From assembly GCA_937902395.1 (NCBI GenBank), contig CALGTV010000038.1:1-64000 (forward strand): DNA of 64,000 bases, in the 5' to 3' direction. Of the stretch, positions 7,133-15,001 are shown piece by piece. Below the pieces are notes generated by a model. The model did no database searches, was not told the DNA's origin, and saw only the letters and a list, made by a program, of their open reading frames with translations. The position numbers were made by a program, and so were the translations under genes. The first letter of the stretch is position 1. Each line of letters begins with the position of its first letter. This DNA is from an uncultured Ruminococcus sp. GTDB taxonomy: Bacteria; Bacillota; Clostridia; Oscillospirales; Ruminococcaceae.

Positions 7133-9286
7133 ATGGACTACCTTGAAAACCGTGAGCTATCGTGGCTTAAATTCAATAAACGTGTTATTGGAGAGGCTGT
7201 GGATATCAACAATCCTCTCCTTGAAAGACTGTCATTTTCAGCTATATATCAGAGCAATCTCGACGAATTTTTTATGGTGCGTGTAGGCTCCCTCACCGAT
7301 GAAGAAAAGGAAGACAACAAGAAAAAGGACAGCAAATCAGGCATGACCCCCTCTCAGCAGTTGGATTCCATATTCACCGCAGTCCGCCGTCTACAGCCGA
7401 GAGTTGAGGACGCATTCAGAAAAAATATGGAGGAGCTTGCGCCTTACGGCTTCGAGCACGTATCATTTGATACAGCAACCGATGAGGAAAAGGCATTTTT
7501 GGAGCTATATTTTAAACGCGAAATAAAGCCGTTTATTACGGGAATCCTCGTCAATGACGCTTTGCCTTTCCCGTTTCTGAAAAACAAGGAGCTCTATACC
7601 GCAGTTCATATCGCCTCTAAAAAAGGCGCAGTAGTGGGAATTATCCCCGTAGCCCATGAGCACGCAGACAGAATCATACCTCTTGGCAAGGACGGAAAGA
7701 GATTCATTCTTCATGAAGAAGTTGTTCTGCATTTCGCACATCTCATGTTCAAAGGCTGTAAAATAAAGGACAGAGCCATTATAAGAGTTACAAGAAATGC
7801 CGATATTATGGTAAATAACAAGGGCGCAGACTTCCGCGAGCGCATGGAGGAGCTTGTTGTAAAGCGCACCAAGCTTGCCGCAGTCCGACTTGAAATCACA
7901 AACGAATTCAACCGCGAGGCATTGGATTATATCTGTCAGAAGCTAAAAATAAAAAATGTCCGCGTGTTCAACTCAAATATACCTCTTGATTTGTCATATC
8001 TGTACAGACTTCAGGAGCTTGACTTATCACCTGAGCTTCATTTTGAAAGCCGACTGCCGAGAAAATCGGCAATGCTTGCGGATAATCGTTCAATATTCTC
8101 GCAGGTCAAAGCAAGAGATATACTGCTAAGCTATCCTTTCGAATCAATGACAACGTCGTTTATACGACTTTTAGAGGAATCAGCCGTTGACCCAAAGGTA
8201 ACATCAATCAAGATAACTCTGTACCGACTTGCGCGCAACAGCAAGGTTATCAGCGCACTTTGCACCGCCGCAGAAAACGGCAAGGAAGTGCTTGTTATGA
8301 TTGAGCTTCGTGCAAGATTTGACGAGGCAAACAATATTGAATGGTCAAAGATACTCCAGAAAGCAGGAGTAAAGGTAATTTACGGACCAAAGGAATTCAA
8401 AGCACACTCCAAACTGCTTCTCATCAAGAGAAAGAATACGGGAGATAAATTTGACTACGTTACACAGATAGGAACGGGAAATTACAACGAAAAAACCTCG
8501 TCTCTGTATACTGATATGATGATACTCACCGCAGACAGAGCCATCGCCGAGGATGCAGAACAAGTATTCGACTGTCTCCTTAATGGCACATTTGTAGAAA
8601 ATACAAACAAGCTGCTTGTATCGCCATATGCTTTATTGCCGCAGATACTCGCCATGATTGACGAGCAGATTGAAATTGCGAAAAACGGCGGAAAGGGATA
8701 TGTAGCCGCAAAGGTAAACTCTCTTAACGACAAGGCAATAATAGAAAAGCTTGTGGAGGCTTCACAGGCAGGCGTAAAAATTGAGCTTATAATAAGAGGA
8801 ATCTGCTGTATTATTCCCGGAGTTGAGGGATATACAGAGAATATCACAGTCCGCAGTATCGTGGGAAGATTCCTTGAACACAGCCGAATATTCATTTTCG
8901 GCAAAGAGGGCGCAGACCAGAAAATCTACATCGGTTCAGCGGATTTCATGAGCAGAAACACAATTCGCCGCGTAGAAGTAGCCGCACCCATTGAGGATGA
9001 AAAGCTGAAAAAGCGAATCCGCAGTATGTTTGCGGTTATGCTTGCAGACAACGTAAAAGCAAGGGAATTGCAAAGCGACGGCAGATATGTCCGTATAGAG
9101 TGTCAGGAGGGCGAAGAGCCGCTGAATTCTCAGGAATATTTCTATGAGGAAGCATACCGCCGACTTGAAGAAAAGGCAAAGAAGCAAGAGCGCATGAAAG
9201 AAGTCCGCGCACAAAAGAAAGGGAAAAAAACGGCTTCAAAAAAGTCAGTAAAAAAATCAAAAAAACCGTTGAAAAAAGATGAATAA
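7133..9286 (+). CDS. ppk1: Polyphosphate kinase 1
   Basis: A 717-residue enzyme that reversibly polymerises the gamma-phosphate of ATP into inorganic polyphosphate, usually membrane-associated. It starts with the family N-terminus (YLENRELSWLKFNKRV). The PLD-like catalytic halves contain His425 in KAHSKLLLI, the autophosphorylated residue of the family, and His583 in FLEHSRIF. The C-terminal about 35 residues are a Lys/Ala-rich basic tail. The start at 7133 follows AAAAGGAG. An upstream in-frame start at 7070 falls inside the promoter and is rejected. Length fits the family (about 690-720). It is transcribed alone from a consensus promoter. Confidence 0.96.
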   Translation: MDYLENRELSWLKFNKRVIGEAVDINNPLLERLSFSAIYQSNLDEFFMVRVGSLTDEEKEDNKKKDSKSGMTPSQQLDSIFTAVRRLQPRVEDAFRKNMEELAPYGFEHVSFDTATDEEKAFLELYFKREIKPFITGILVNDALPFPFLKNKELYTAVHIASKKGAVVGIIPVAHEHADRIIPLGKDGKRFILHEEVVLHFAHLMFKGCKIKDRAIIRVTRNADIMVNNKGADFRERMEELVVKRTKLAAVRLEITNEFNREALDYICQKLKIKNVRVFNSNIPLDLSYLYRLQELDLSPELHFESRLPRKSAMLADNRSIFSQVKARDILLSYPFESMTTSFIRLLEESAVDPKVTSIKITLYRLARNSKVISALCTAAENGKEVLVMIELRARFDEANNIEWSKILQKAGVKVIYGPKEFKAHSKLLLIKRKNTGDKFDYVTQIGTGNYNEKTSSLYTDMMILTADRAIAEDAEQVFDCLLNGTFVENTNKLLVSPYALLPQILAMIDEQIEIAKNGGKGYVAAKVNSLNDKAIIEKLVEASQAGVKIELIIRGICCIIPGVEGYTENITVRSIVGRFLEHSRIFIFGKEGADQKIYIGSADFMSRNTIRRVEVAAPIEDEKLKKRIRSMFAVMLADNVKARELQSDGRYVRIECQEGEEPLNSQEYFYEEAYRRLEEKAKKQERMKEVRAQKKGKKTASKKSVKKSKKPLKKDE

Positions 9287-9393
9287 TGTGATATAATAAA
9301 TTTTACAGCATTAAAGGTAAATAATACTATTAGTGTTGAAAAATCTGCCCGAAATTGCACCGCAGCTTCGGGTATATCACATTGAGGTAAAAA

Positions 9394-10038
9394 ATGATAG
9401 GGTTTTACAGCTATACAGTTATACTTACATATATAAGTCTTGCTTCAGCCATGGCAGGAATGTTTTTCGCCTGCGGTATGTACGGCGGAATTTCTCGTCC
9501 TACATATGCCATAGTGTGCCTTATGTTATCAGGCTTGTGCGATATGTTTGACGGAAAAATTGCAAGGACAAAGAAAAATCGAACCGAAGATGAAAAAAAG
9601 TTCGGCATACAGATAGATTCGCTGTGTGACGTGATATGCTTTGGCGTACTGCCGTCGATTATCGGCTATTCTGTGGGACTTAATACGTTTATAGATTTGC
9701 CTGTACTTATTCTTTTTCCGCTTTGCGCGGTGATTCGTCTTGCATATTTCAATGTAACAGAGGAAAGCCGACAGAAGAAAACGGACAGCGTCCGCAAGAC
9801 ATATGAGGGCTTGCCTGTTACAAGCGTAGCGCTTATATTTCCGCTGGTATACAGTTTCAGAGATGACATAGGGGAATTTTTTCCGCAGGTATACGGCACA
9901 GTAATGCTTATTACAGCAATTGCCTTTATTACAAGGTTTAAAATTAAAAAGCCTGGAATGAAAACAATGCTTGCCTTTATAGGAGTAGGATTTCTTGAAT
10001 TTCTGTGGCTTGTATACAAAACTAAATTTGCAAAATAA
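9394..10038 (+). CDS. pssA: CDP-diacylglycerol--serine O-phosphatidyltransferase (CDP-alcohol phosphatidyltransferase family)
   Basis: A 214-residue membrane protein with about six hydrophobic segments. It has the CDP-alcohol phosphotransferase signature: DMFDGKIAR, then G...D...D (GIQIDSLCD), residues about 50-82, with metal- and substrate-binding Asp residues. The long spacer in the signature and the protein length fit the PS-synthase branch. It makes phosphatidylserine, the substrate of the decarboxylase encoded at 24842-25717. The two phosphatidylethanolamine steps are therefore 15 kb apart. GAGGT precedes the start. A hairpin at 10043-10064 follows. Confidence 0.85.
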   Translation: MIGFYSYTVILTYISLASAMAGMFFACGMYGGISRPTYAIVCLMLSGLCDMFDGKIARTKKNRTEDEKKFGIQIDSLCDVICFGVLPSIIGYSVGLNTFIDLPVLILFPLCAVIRLAYFNVTEESRQKKTDSVRKTYEGLPVTSVALIFPLVYSFRDDIGEFFPQVYGTVMLITAIAFITRFKIKKPGMKTMLAFIGVGFLEFLWLVYKTKFAK

Positions 10039-10042
10039 CAAG

Positions 10043-10064
10043 GGGGCGATGATTACATCGCCCC
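10043..10064 (+). terminator. Hairpin after pssA
   Basis: A perfect 9-bp GC-rich stem (GGGGCGATG / CATCGCCCC) with an ATTA loop. There is no T-run, so it may be a weak terminator or an RNA-end stabiliser. The tRNA-like RNA starts only 11 bases further on. Confidence 0.6.
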
Positions 10065-10074
10065 ATGATTAAAT

Positions 10075-10175
10075 GGCAGATGTGACGAAGGGGTAACGTG
10101 GTCGTGGATACGTGATTAAGTCCGTTTAATGGGGTATCTGCGGCGATTTCGTGGGTTCAATTCCCACCATCTGCC
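10075..10175 (+). ncRNA. tRNA-like RNA of unassigned identity
   Basis: About 101 nt ending in a tRNA-like domain. An eight-base acceptor helix GGCAGATG (10075-10082) pairs with CATCTGCC (10168-10175). Stacked directly on it is a canonical T-arm, GTGGG-TTCAATT-CCCAC (10151-10167). U8 is present (10083), and a D-like arm (ACG/CGT around AAGGGGTAA, 10085-10099) carries the GG pair. A normal 5-bp/7-nt anticodon arm cannot be drawn. Instead 10102-10111 can pair with 10134-10143 as one long arm enclosing ATTAA/TTAAT. Alternatively, 10106-10109 pairs with 10120-10123 around a 10-nt loop, leaving a 26-nt variable region. G-1:C73 would be histidine-like, and the 8+5 stack is Sec-like, but no TCA anticodon exists. 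No CCA is encoded, as in the tRNA at 535. A strong terminator follows. Confidence 0.6.
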
Positions 10176-10182
10176 TCTAAAA

Positions 10183-10226
10183 AAATCCAGAGAAGATTTG
10201 ATATCCTCTCTGGATTTTCTTTTTTG
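10183..10226 (+). terminator. Intrinsic terminator of the tRNA-like RNA
   Basis: Stem AAATCCAGAGA / TCTCTGGATTT followed by TTTCTTTTTT. Its position immediately after the tRNA-like 3' end supports transcription of that RNA on the plus strand. Confidence 0.85.
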
Positions 10227-10259
10227 AATAGTATTATAAAACTCCATTAGCTAAAGGCT

Positions 10260-10766
10260 TTATTTAACATATACTCCCACAATTTCCGCAATATAAGCGC
10301 GGTGATAAGGGTCTTTACCGAAAAACTGTGCAGGGATACCGTCATCAGTAAGGAATCCGCTTTCCTGCATATCGTATGAATAGAGCTTACGGCAAACAAG
10401 AACGAGGTCAGCCTGTTCAATACCTACAGCACCCTGTAAATCAGCAGGAGAAAGACCGGTTTCAGCCATTTTATCGCAGTCACGACCGGAGTGAGAGCCG
10501 CAGAAAGCTAAAGCCTTGCGGTATTCCTCGCCCAAGAAAGAAGCTGTGAAAAGCTCGCCTTTTTCCACAAAATCGTATGTGTGGCGATTTGGACGGATAT
10601 AGCAGGTCAGAACATTCTTGTTCCAAAGAACGCCAAGCTGTCCCCATGAAGCAGTCATAGTGTTAAAGCTGTCCATTGTGCCGCCTGTAAGGAGCATCCA
10701 CTCCTTGCCGATTTTATCAAATGGATTGAAAGAAAGCTCTGATAATTCAATTTTTCTGAAAGACAT
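10260..10766 (-). CDS. Flavin reductase-like / FMN-binding split-barrel protein
   Basis: A 168-residue cytoplasmic protein of the flavin reductase-like domain family. The pattern TMTASWGQLGVLWNKNVLTCYIRPNRHTYDF (residues about 36-66) is the FMN-binding core of this split-barrel fold. It may reduce flavin or bind FMN as a redox partner. The natural substrate cannot be read from sequence. The start follows AAGGAGAA. It lies 11 bases downstream of the spo0A stop in the same direction and may share its transcript. Confidence 0.82.
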   Translation of the reverse strand: MSFRKIELSELSFNPFDKIGKEWMLLTGGTMDSFNTMTASWGQLGVLWNKNVLTCYIRPNRHTYDFVEKGELFTASFLGEEYRKALAFCGSHSGRDCDKMAETGLSPADLQGAVGIEQADLVLVCRKLYSYDMQESGFLTDDGIPAQFFGKDPYHRAYIAEIVGVYVK

Positions 10767-10777
10767 AATAATTCTCC

Positions 10778-11533
10778 TTAATGGTTTCTTAATACTGATT
10801 TATAACGCAGTCGTAATTTATCCGTGATAAGAGCAATAAATTCCGAATTGGTAGGCTTGCCCTTACATGTATCTACGGTGTAGCCAAAGAACGAGTTGAG
10901 AGTATCAACATTTCCTCTGTCCCACGCGATTTCAATAGCATGACGTATTGCTCGCTCGACTCGTGAGGAGGTAGTATCGTATGTATTGGCAACTGTTGGA
11001 TAAAGCATTTTAGTGACGCTTTCAAGAAGCGCCTTGTCTTCGATTGAGTAGAGTATAGCCGATCTCAGATAGTGATAGCCCTTGATATGAGCAGGAACAC
11101 CAAGCTGATGAATGATATCGGTTATAACGATTTCCATATCGTCGCTTACGCTGTTGGCTCTGTCGCCAAGAGCAGAAGATATGGCATTAAAAAGGTCATC
11201 TGCATCACAGGGTTTTAAAAGGAATTTAGAACAGCCGTTTTCCATAACCTGACGTTCAATAAATTCGTTGTCAAACTCTGATGTTACGATAAATGCAGGG
11301 AATTTAACTCCAAGCTCTCTGACTTTTTTCATAATAGAAACAGCGTCGCCGTTCTGCGCCGTAACATCGAGAACAGCAACATCAGGGGGATCATTTCGGA
11401 TAGACTCAACAATCACATTGAAGTCCTTTTTTCTGGTGTAAGCATACATCCCCTTTTCTCTGAGCTTGTTTGCCATGCTTACACCTGTGTTGGCTTGGTC
11501 GTCGCCGATCAGTACCTTTATTTTGTTGTTCAT
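10778..11533 (-). CDS. spo0A: Sporulation transcription factor Spo0A
   Basis: A 251-residue response regulator. The receiver domain (1-120) has the acidic pair Asp11-Asp12, phospho-acceptor Asp56 ([10 protein letters not shown]), Thr84 and Lys107 (LLKPCD). The C-terminal DNA-binding domain contains the near-invariant Spo0A helix [19 protein letters not shown] (189-207). Length is slightly below the usual 265 because the linker is short. Phosphorylated Spo0A commits cells to sporulation, so the organism is or descends from a spore former. A strong GGAGG site precedes the start. spoIVB, the usual clostridial neighbour, is not adjacent here. Confidence 0.97.
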   Translation of the reverse strand: MNNKIKVLIGDDQANTGVSMANKLREKGMYAYTRKKDFNVIVESIRNDPPDVAVLDVTAQNGDAVSIMKKVRELGVKFPAFIVTSEFDNEFIERQVMENGCSKFLLKPCDADDLFNAISSALGDRANSVSDDMEIVITDIIHQLGVPAHIKGYHYLRSAILYSIEDKALLESVTKMLYPTVANTYDTTSSRVERAIRHAIEIAWDRGNVDTLNSFFGYTVDTCKGKPTNSEFIALITDKLRLRYKSVLRNH

Positions 11534-11870
11534 TGCTTTTTCCTCCGTAGTGAAAAATTTTAAATCATGTCAAATTTTCTGTAATCGTTAAAGAACACTG
11601 TGAATCTAATAAGGGTTTTAGCAAACATAATCTATAGGTTATCCAACGTGTCGCTTTAAATCGAAAAACCATTAATTCAACAAGTCAATTTTATCACAAA
11701 CAAAGGCAAAATACCAACGATATAATTTTTGTTTTTTTAGAATCCTCAATCGAAAAATACAATCTTTTTTAAAAGTTTAAATTTATCGTCGATACATGAA
11801 CAAATGACCATATATAGCTGTTTTTCTTGTAGGGAAATCTGTATTTTTCGTCGGATTTGTCTGGTAATGT
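11534..11870. other. Intergenic region upstream of spo0A
   Basis: About 337 AT-rich bases between the HAD-like gene and spo0A, both on the minus strand. It should hold the spo0A promoter. I see short CGACGAA/TCGAAAAA words vaguely like Spo0A boxes (TGTCGAA) but none with a full match. No gene, hairpin with T-run or repeat was recognised. Confidence 0.6.
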
Positions 11871-13178
11871 CTATTTCTTTCTCCGTTTCATTTTAAACAG
11901 CATACCGTCAGCTATATTACGTACTCTCGTACCCGGAGGGAACATTTTATCCGCAAATTTTTCAAGGCTGTTCTGTTCTGTAGGGCGGTCAAATTTCGGG
12001 GGCGCAGGCGCGTCGGTAATTGATTCCTTCCACGTATTATGGGCATTTTTTTCCATACTGCCTTTCAGCAGTCCCACATCCATTGCGCCGCCGTGAGCTG
12101 TGAGCAGTTTTAAGGGCAATTCAAATCCCTTGTTATTGAGCTTTCCGGCGATATCATCGGAATGACGGCGATAGAGCTCAAGAAAATCCTCTCCGCCCCG
12201 ACGCATTTCGTCATTTTCAGCAATAGCATATAAAACGACTCTTTCTCTGTCGGACAATAGTGAAATATCAGCTATTTCGCAGCAGCCGTACACAATAAAT
12301 CCCAGTATATAGGCATTTCCGCAGAAATCGCTCTGTACAGCTTTATTTCGGGGAATGTCGAAAATATAAGCTGAATAAATACCAAGCGCCATATGAAGTC
12401 CCAGATAATCTGCGGAATCGTAGTCAAAAATACGTTCAGACTGAACAAAACCGCGGATTCTGCCCGATTTTATCATATTTGCCCTGACATCTGCAAGAAG
12501 CAGAGCTTTTGCACCTTTTAAAATAGGAGTTTCCACATCTGCGGCAATATCGCCGCCAATATGAATATGCGCAGAGGGAGAAGCCTTGCCTTTTTTCAGA
12601 ATTGTGCTGAAAATCGAATCATTTCTGTTTTCGCCGCTGTCGATTTCGTTGGAAATCAGCAGCTTTCCGCTGATTCCGCACTTTTCCATAACAGCAAGAA
12701 CAGTTTCGCGTGGATATATGGTATCTGCAATAATAACGATATTTTTCCCTTTTCCAACGGCAGTATCAAGGAGTTTTTTTCCGAAAGCTCTTGGAAATGC
12801 AAGGCTTTCCACAAGCTCACATTCACGTTTTATAAGGGAATCCCGAACATCGTCTGAGATTTTAGCTTTTTTCGCCAGAACAGTGTATATCTCGCTGATT
12901 GTAACGGAGCATTTGCCTGTATTACGTCGTTTCGCCTCAGCCTCAGCCTCGATTCGCAGGTCTGAAAAACTGTATTTCGGGGTGTTTATATTATTAAATT
13001 CTGACGAAATTGTATAAATTATATCGTTATTTTCTGAAAAGGGAAGAAGAACAAGAGTATCAAACAGCTTGAAGCTTACAGTTTTAATGGCGGAATCGCT
13101 TACAGCAGAGGTCATCTTGTCGAAAACTTCACGCTGTTCTCTCGTCATGGGGATATTAATTCTGAAATCGTTGTTCAA
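11871..13178 (-). CDS. HAD-like protein with a lost catalytic aspartate
   Basis: A 435-residue protein of the HAD-like type found next to or fused to glycosyltransferases (family motif VSFDIFDTL). Here motif I reads VSFKLFDTL, so the nucleophile Asp is Lys37. Motif II-like NIVIIADTIY and motif IV-like HIGGDIAADV remain recognisable. It is therefore probably a non-catalytic binding or regulatory member. The last 100 residues are basic, ending KMKRRKK. The start is TTG at 13178 with AAAGGAG seven bases upstream. It is the last gene of the GH95-GH26-HAD unit, 13 bases after GH26. Its role is unknown. A link to glycan metabolism is inferred from position only. Confidence 0.75.
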   Translation of the reverse strand: MNNDFRINIPMTREQREVFDKMTSAVSDSAIKTVSFKLFDTLVLLPFSENNDIIYTISSEFNNINTPKYSFSDLRIEAEAEAKRRNTGKCSVTISEIYTVLAKKAKISDDVRDSLIKRECELVESLAFPRAFGKKLLDTAVGKGKNIVIIADTIYPRETVLAVMEKCGISGKLLISNEIDSGENRNDSIFSTILKKGKASPSAHIHIGGDIAADVETPILKGAKALLLADVRANMIKSGRIRGFVQSERIFDYDSADYLGLHMALGIYSAYIFDIPRNKAVQSDFCGNAYILGFIVYGCCEIADISLLSDRERVVLYAIAENDEMRRGGEDFLELYRRHSDDIAGKLNNKGFELPLKLLTAHGGAMDVGLLKGSMEKNAHNTWKESITDAPAPPKFDRPTEQNSLEKFADKMFPPGTRVRNIADGMLFKMKRRKK

Positions 13179-13191
13179 TATATCATCTCCT

Positions 13192-14982
13192 TTACCATAC
13201 AGCAGCAGTAGTTTCGGTATAAGCTGTAGTATCAGATGTATTTGTGGAATCTGTTGAAATCTCCGTTGTTGCCGCTGTAGTTACACTTTCATCGTACTGA
13301 GGTACAAGCTTTTCGCCGCCGCGGAGTATAGTATACTCGTCAAGGGTAAGCACTCCGTCAGAATTGTAATTCTTGATAAAGGAATCCTTTTTGCTGTAAA
13401 TCTCCGAGAAATTTCCCTCGTCGTCGTGGAGATACTTGCCATACCACAAGCCGAAGAAAGACCACACGGAATTATCGCGGAATGACATATCGGTATCAGG
13501 GAGGGTACTGCATTCGCTGAGAGCAATCAGCTTTTCTTTTCCTACTATATTCTGAAGTGCAAGGAACTGTTCATATCTGCTGCCGAATTCCTTTTCCGGT
13601 GAAAGGTAAATATCAAGGGAAGCGATATCGAAAGTATCCTTATCCACAAGAGTTTTTTCGCTCTGACCGTTCCATACCCAGATGAGATTATCCAGCTGGA
13701 AATATTCGGTATATCGAGTATACATCAGATTCCAGAGCCATTTGTAGTCTCTGACAGAGCTTGCACCCCACCAGAACCAGTCGCCCGAAGCCTCGTGGAG
13801 AGGTCGCCAGAGAACAGGCACGCCCTTATTTTTAAGGGACATAAGCTGACCTGCCATATTGTCGAGGTCAAGAATTATGCCGTAGCACTGCTCGGAAATT
13901 TTACCCTCGCCGTAAAGACCGCGTATTTCCTCCTGAGAAAGCTTTGCAATGTCAATATCCGTAACAGCCTCGGAGAGCTTGAAATCCGTTTCCTTAGCGT
14001 ATACCGAAGGCTTTTTGGAGGGAGCTTCCCAGTACCACATAAGACCGACTATACCGCCGCGGAAATACCAATCTGCACAAGCGTCGATATCCTTGAATGT
14101 GCTGTCGAAGCTGCTGCCTGAGTTATGCATAGCGGAAAAGCGTATAACAGGATATTTTCCCGTAGTCTGATAAATCAGGTCAAGCTCCTTGTTTGTCTCA
14201 TCTGAGGCATACTGTCCCGTAATGGTGTATTTGCCGTAGTTTTCGGTGAGAAAGCTCATAAGCTCCTTTGCGGATTCTCCTGCTTCCTTGTTGGAGAGGT
14301 TGCTGTCAGCGTCGTATTTTATAGCGCTGAGGGAGGTATTATTGGACAATTTAAGGTAGTCAAGCTTCATATCGCCGTCAAGAGCGCGAAGCTCAATGGA
14401 AGTTTTGCCCTTTGTGAGAAATACGCCGTAAAGAGTAATGAGCGTAAATTCGCCGTCCTTGACAGTACTGAATGCAGCCGTTTCCTTGTCGTTGACGGAA
14501 ACTCGGCAATTTACCGCTTTATCCGAAGCAATACTGAATGAAAGGTCATAATGCTGATTGCTTGGTGCGTCGATTTCAAAAACAACATATGAACTTCCGT
14601 CGTTTTTGAAGCCTCTTACGTAGCCGTCACCGCTGTAGTGCTTGCCGCTTATGGCAATATCGCCGCTTTCATCTGTTGTATCCTGCTTTTTCTCGGGAAT
14701 AGTATCATCAAATACAAGTCCCTCAGTCATGAGAGCGTCCTCAGCCTCGTAGACATTGCCCATTGGCTTTTTTTCGATTACAGGATATGTTACAGGATAA
14801 TCGGGGTATGTCTCCACAGGAATGGTTGTAACAGCCGTTTCTGTGACAGTCGTTGTCGTTTCAACTTCAACTGTGGATACATTTTGGCTTGAAACTTTTT
14901 TATCCTTGCTGTCGCAGGCGGCAAGAGCCGCCGTCGCCACAGCCGCCGCCGTACAGAATGTCAGCGCTTTTTTTATTATCAT
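13192..14982 (-). CDS. GH26 beta-mannanase lipoprotein with N-terminal carbohydrate-binding module
   Basis: A 596-residue surface lipoprotein. Signal peptide with lipobox LAAC (Cys23), a Thr/Glu-rich linker (about 30-70), a beta-sandwich module of CBM35/CBM6 type (about 76-215), then a GH26 catalytic domain (about 235-560). Catalytic residues fit the clan GH-A pattern: acid/base Glu397 in WRPLHEASGDWFWW and nucleophile Glu490 in ALSECSTL. It hydrolyses beta-1,4-mannan or related glucans outside the cell. A second Thr-rich tail ends the protein with no dockerin, so it is tethered by lipid and not by a cellulosome. The start at 14982 is chosen over a 27-residue extension because GGAGGA lies just ahead and the signal peptide begins there. 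It follows GH95 by 19 bases. Confidence 0.93.
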   Translation of the reverse strand: MIIKKALTFCTAAAVATAALAACDSKDKKVSSQNVSTVEVETTTTVTETAVTTIPVETYPDYPVTYPVIEKKPMGNVYEAEDALMTEGLVFDDTIPEKKQDTTDESGDIAISGKHYSGDGYVRGFKNDGSSYVVFEIDAPSNQHYDLSFSIASDKAVNCRVSVNDKETAAFSTVKDGEFTLITLYGVFLTKGKTSIELRALDGDMKLDYLKLSNNTSLSAIKYDADSNLSNKEAGESAKELMSFLTENYGKYTITGQYASDETNKELDLIYQTTGKYPVIRFSAMHNSGSSFDSTFKDIDACADWYFRGGIVGLMWYWEAPSKKPSVYAKETDFKLSEAVTDIDIAKLSQEEIRGLYGEGKISEQCYGIILDLDNMAGQLMSLKNKGVPVLWRPLHEASGDWFWWGASSVRDYKWLWNLMYTRYTEYFQLDNLIWVWNGQSEKTLVDKDTFDIASLDIYLSPEKEFGSRYEQFLALQNIVGKEKLIALSECSTLPDTDMSFRDNSVWSFFGLWYGKYLHDDEGNFSEIYSKKDSFIKNYNSDGVLTLDEYTILRGGEKLVPQYDESVTTAATTEISTDSTNTSDTTAYTETTAAVW

Positions 14983-15001
14983 GTCAATTATCCTCCGCTG
15001 T

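Noticed and set aside
10075..10176. tRNA-Sec for the tRNA-like RNA
   Set aside because: The 8+5 acceptor/T-stem stack fits, but no TCA anticodon in a loop, no six-base D-stem, and the base after the acceptor is not the G73 expected of tRNA-Sec.
11534..11870. Spo0A boxes in the spo0A upstream region
   Set aside because: The CGACGAA and ATCGAAAAA words have two or more mismatches to TGTCGAA, too weak in such AT-rich DNA.
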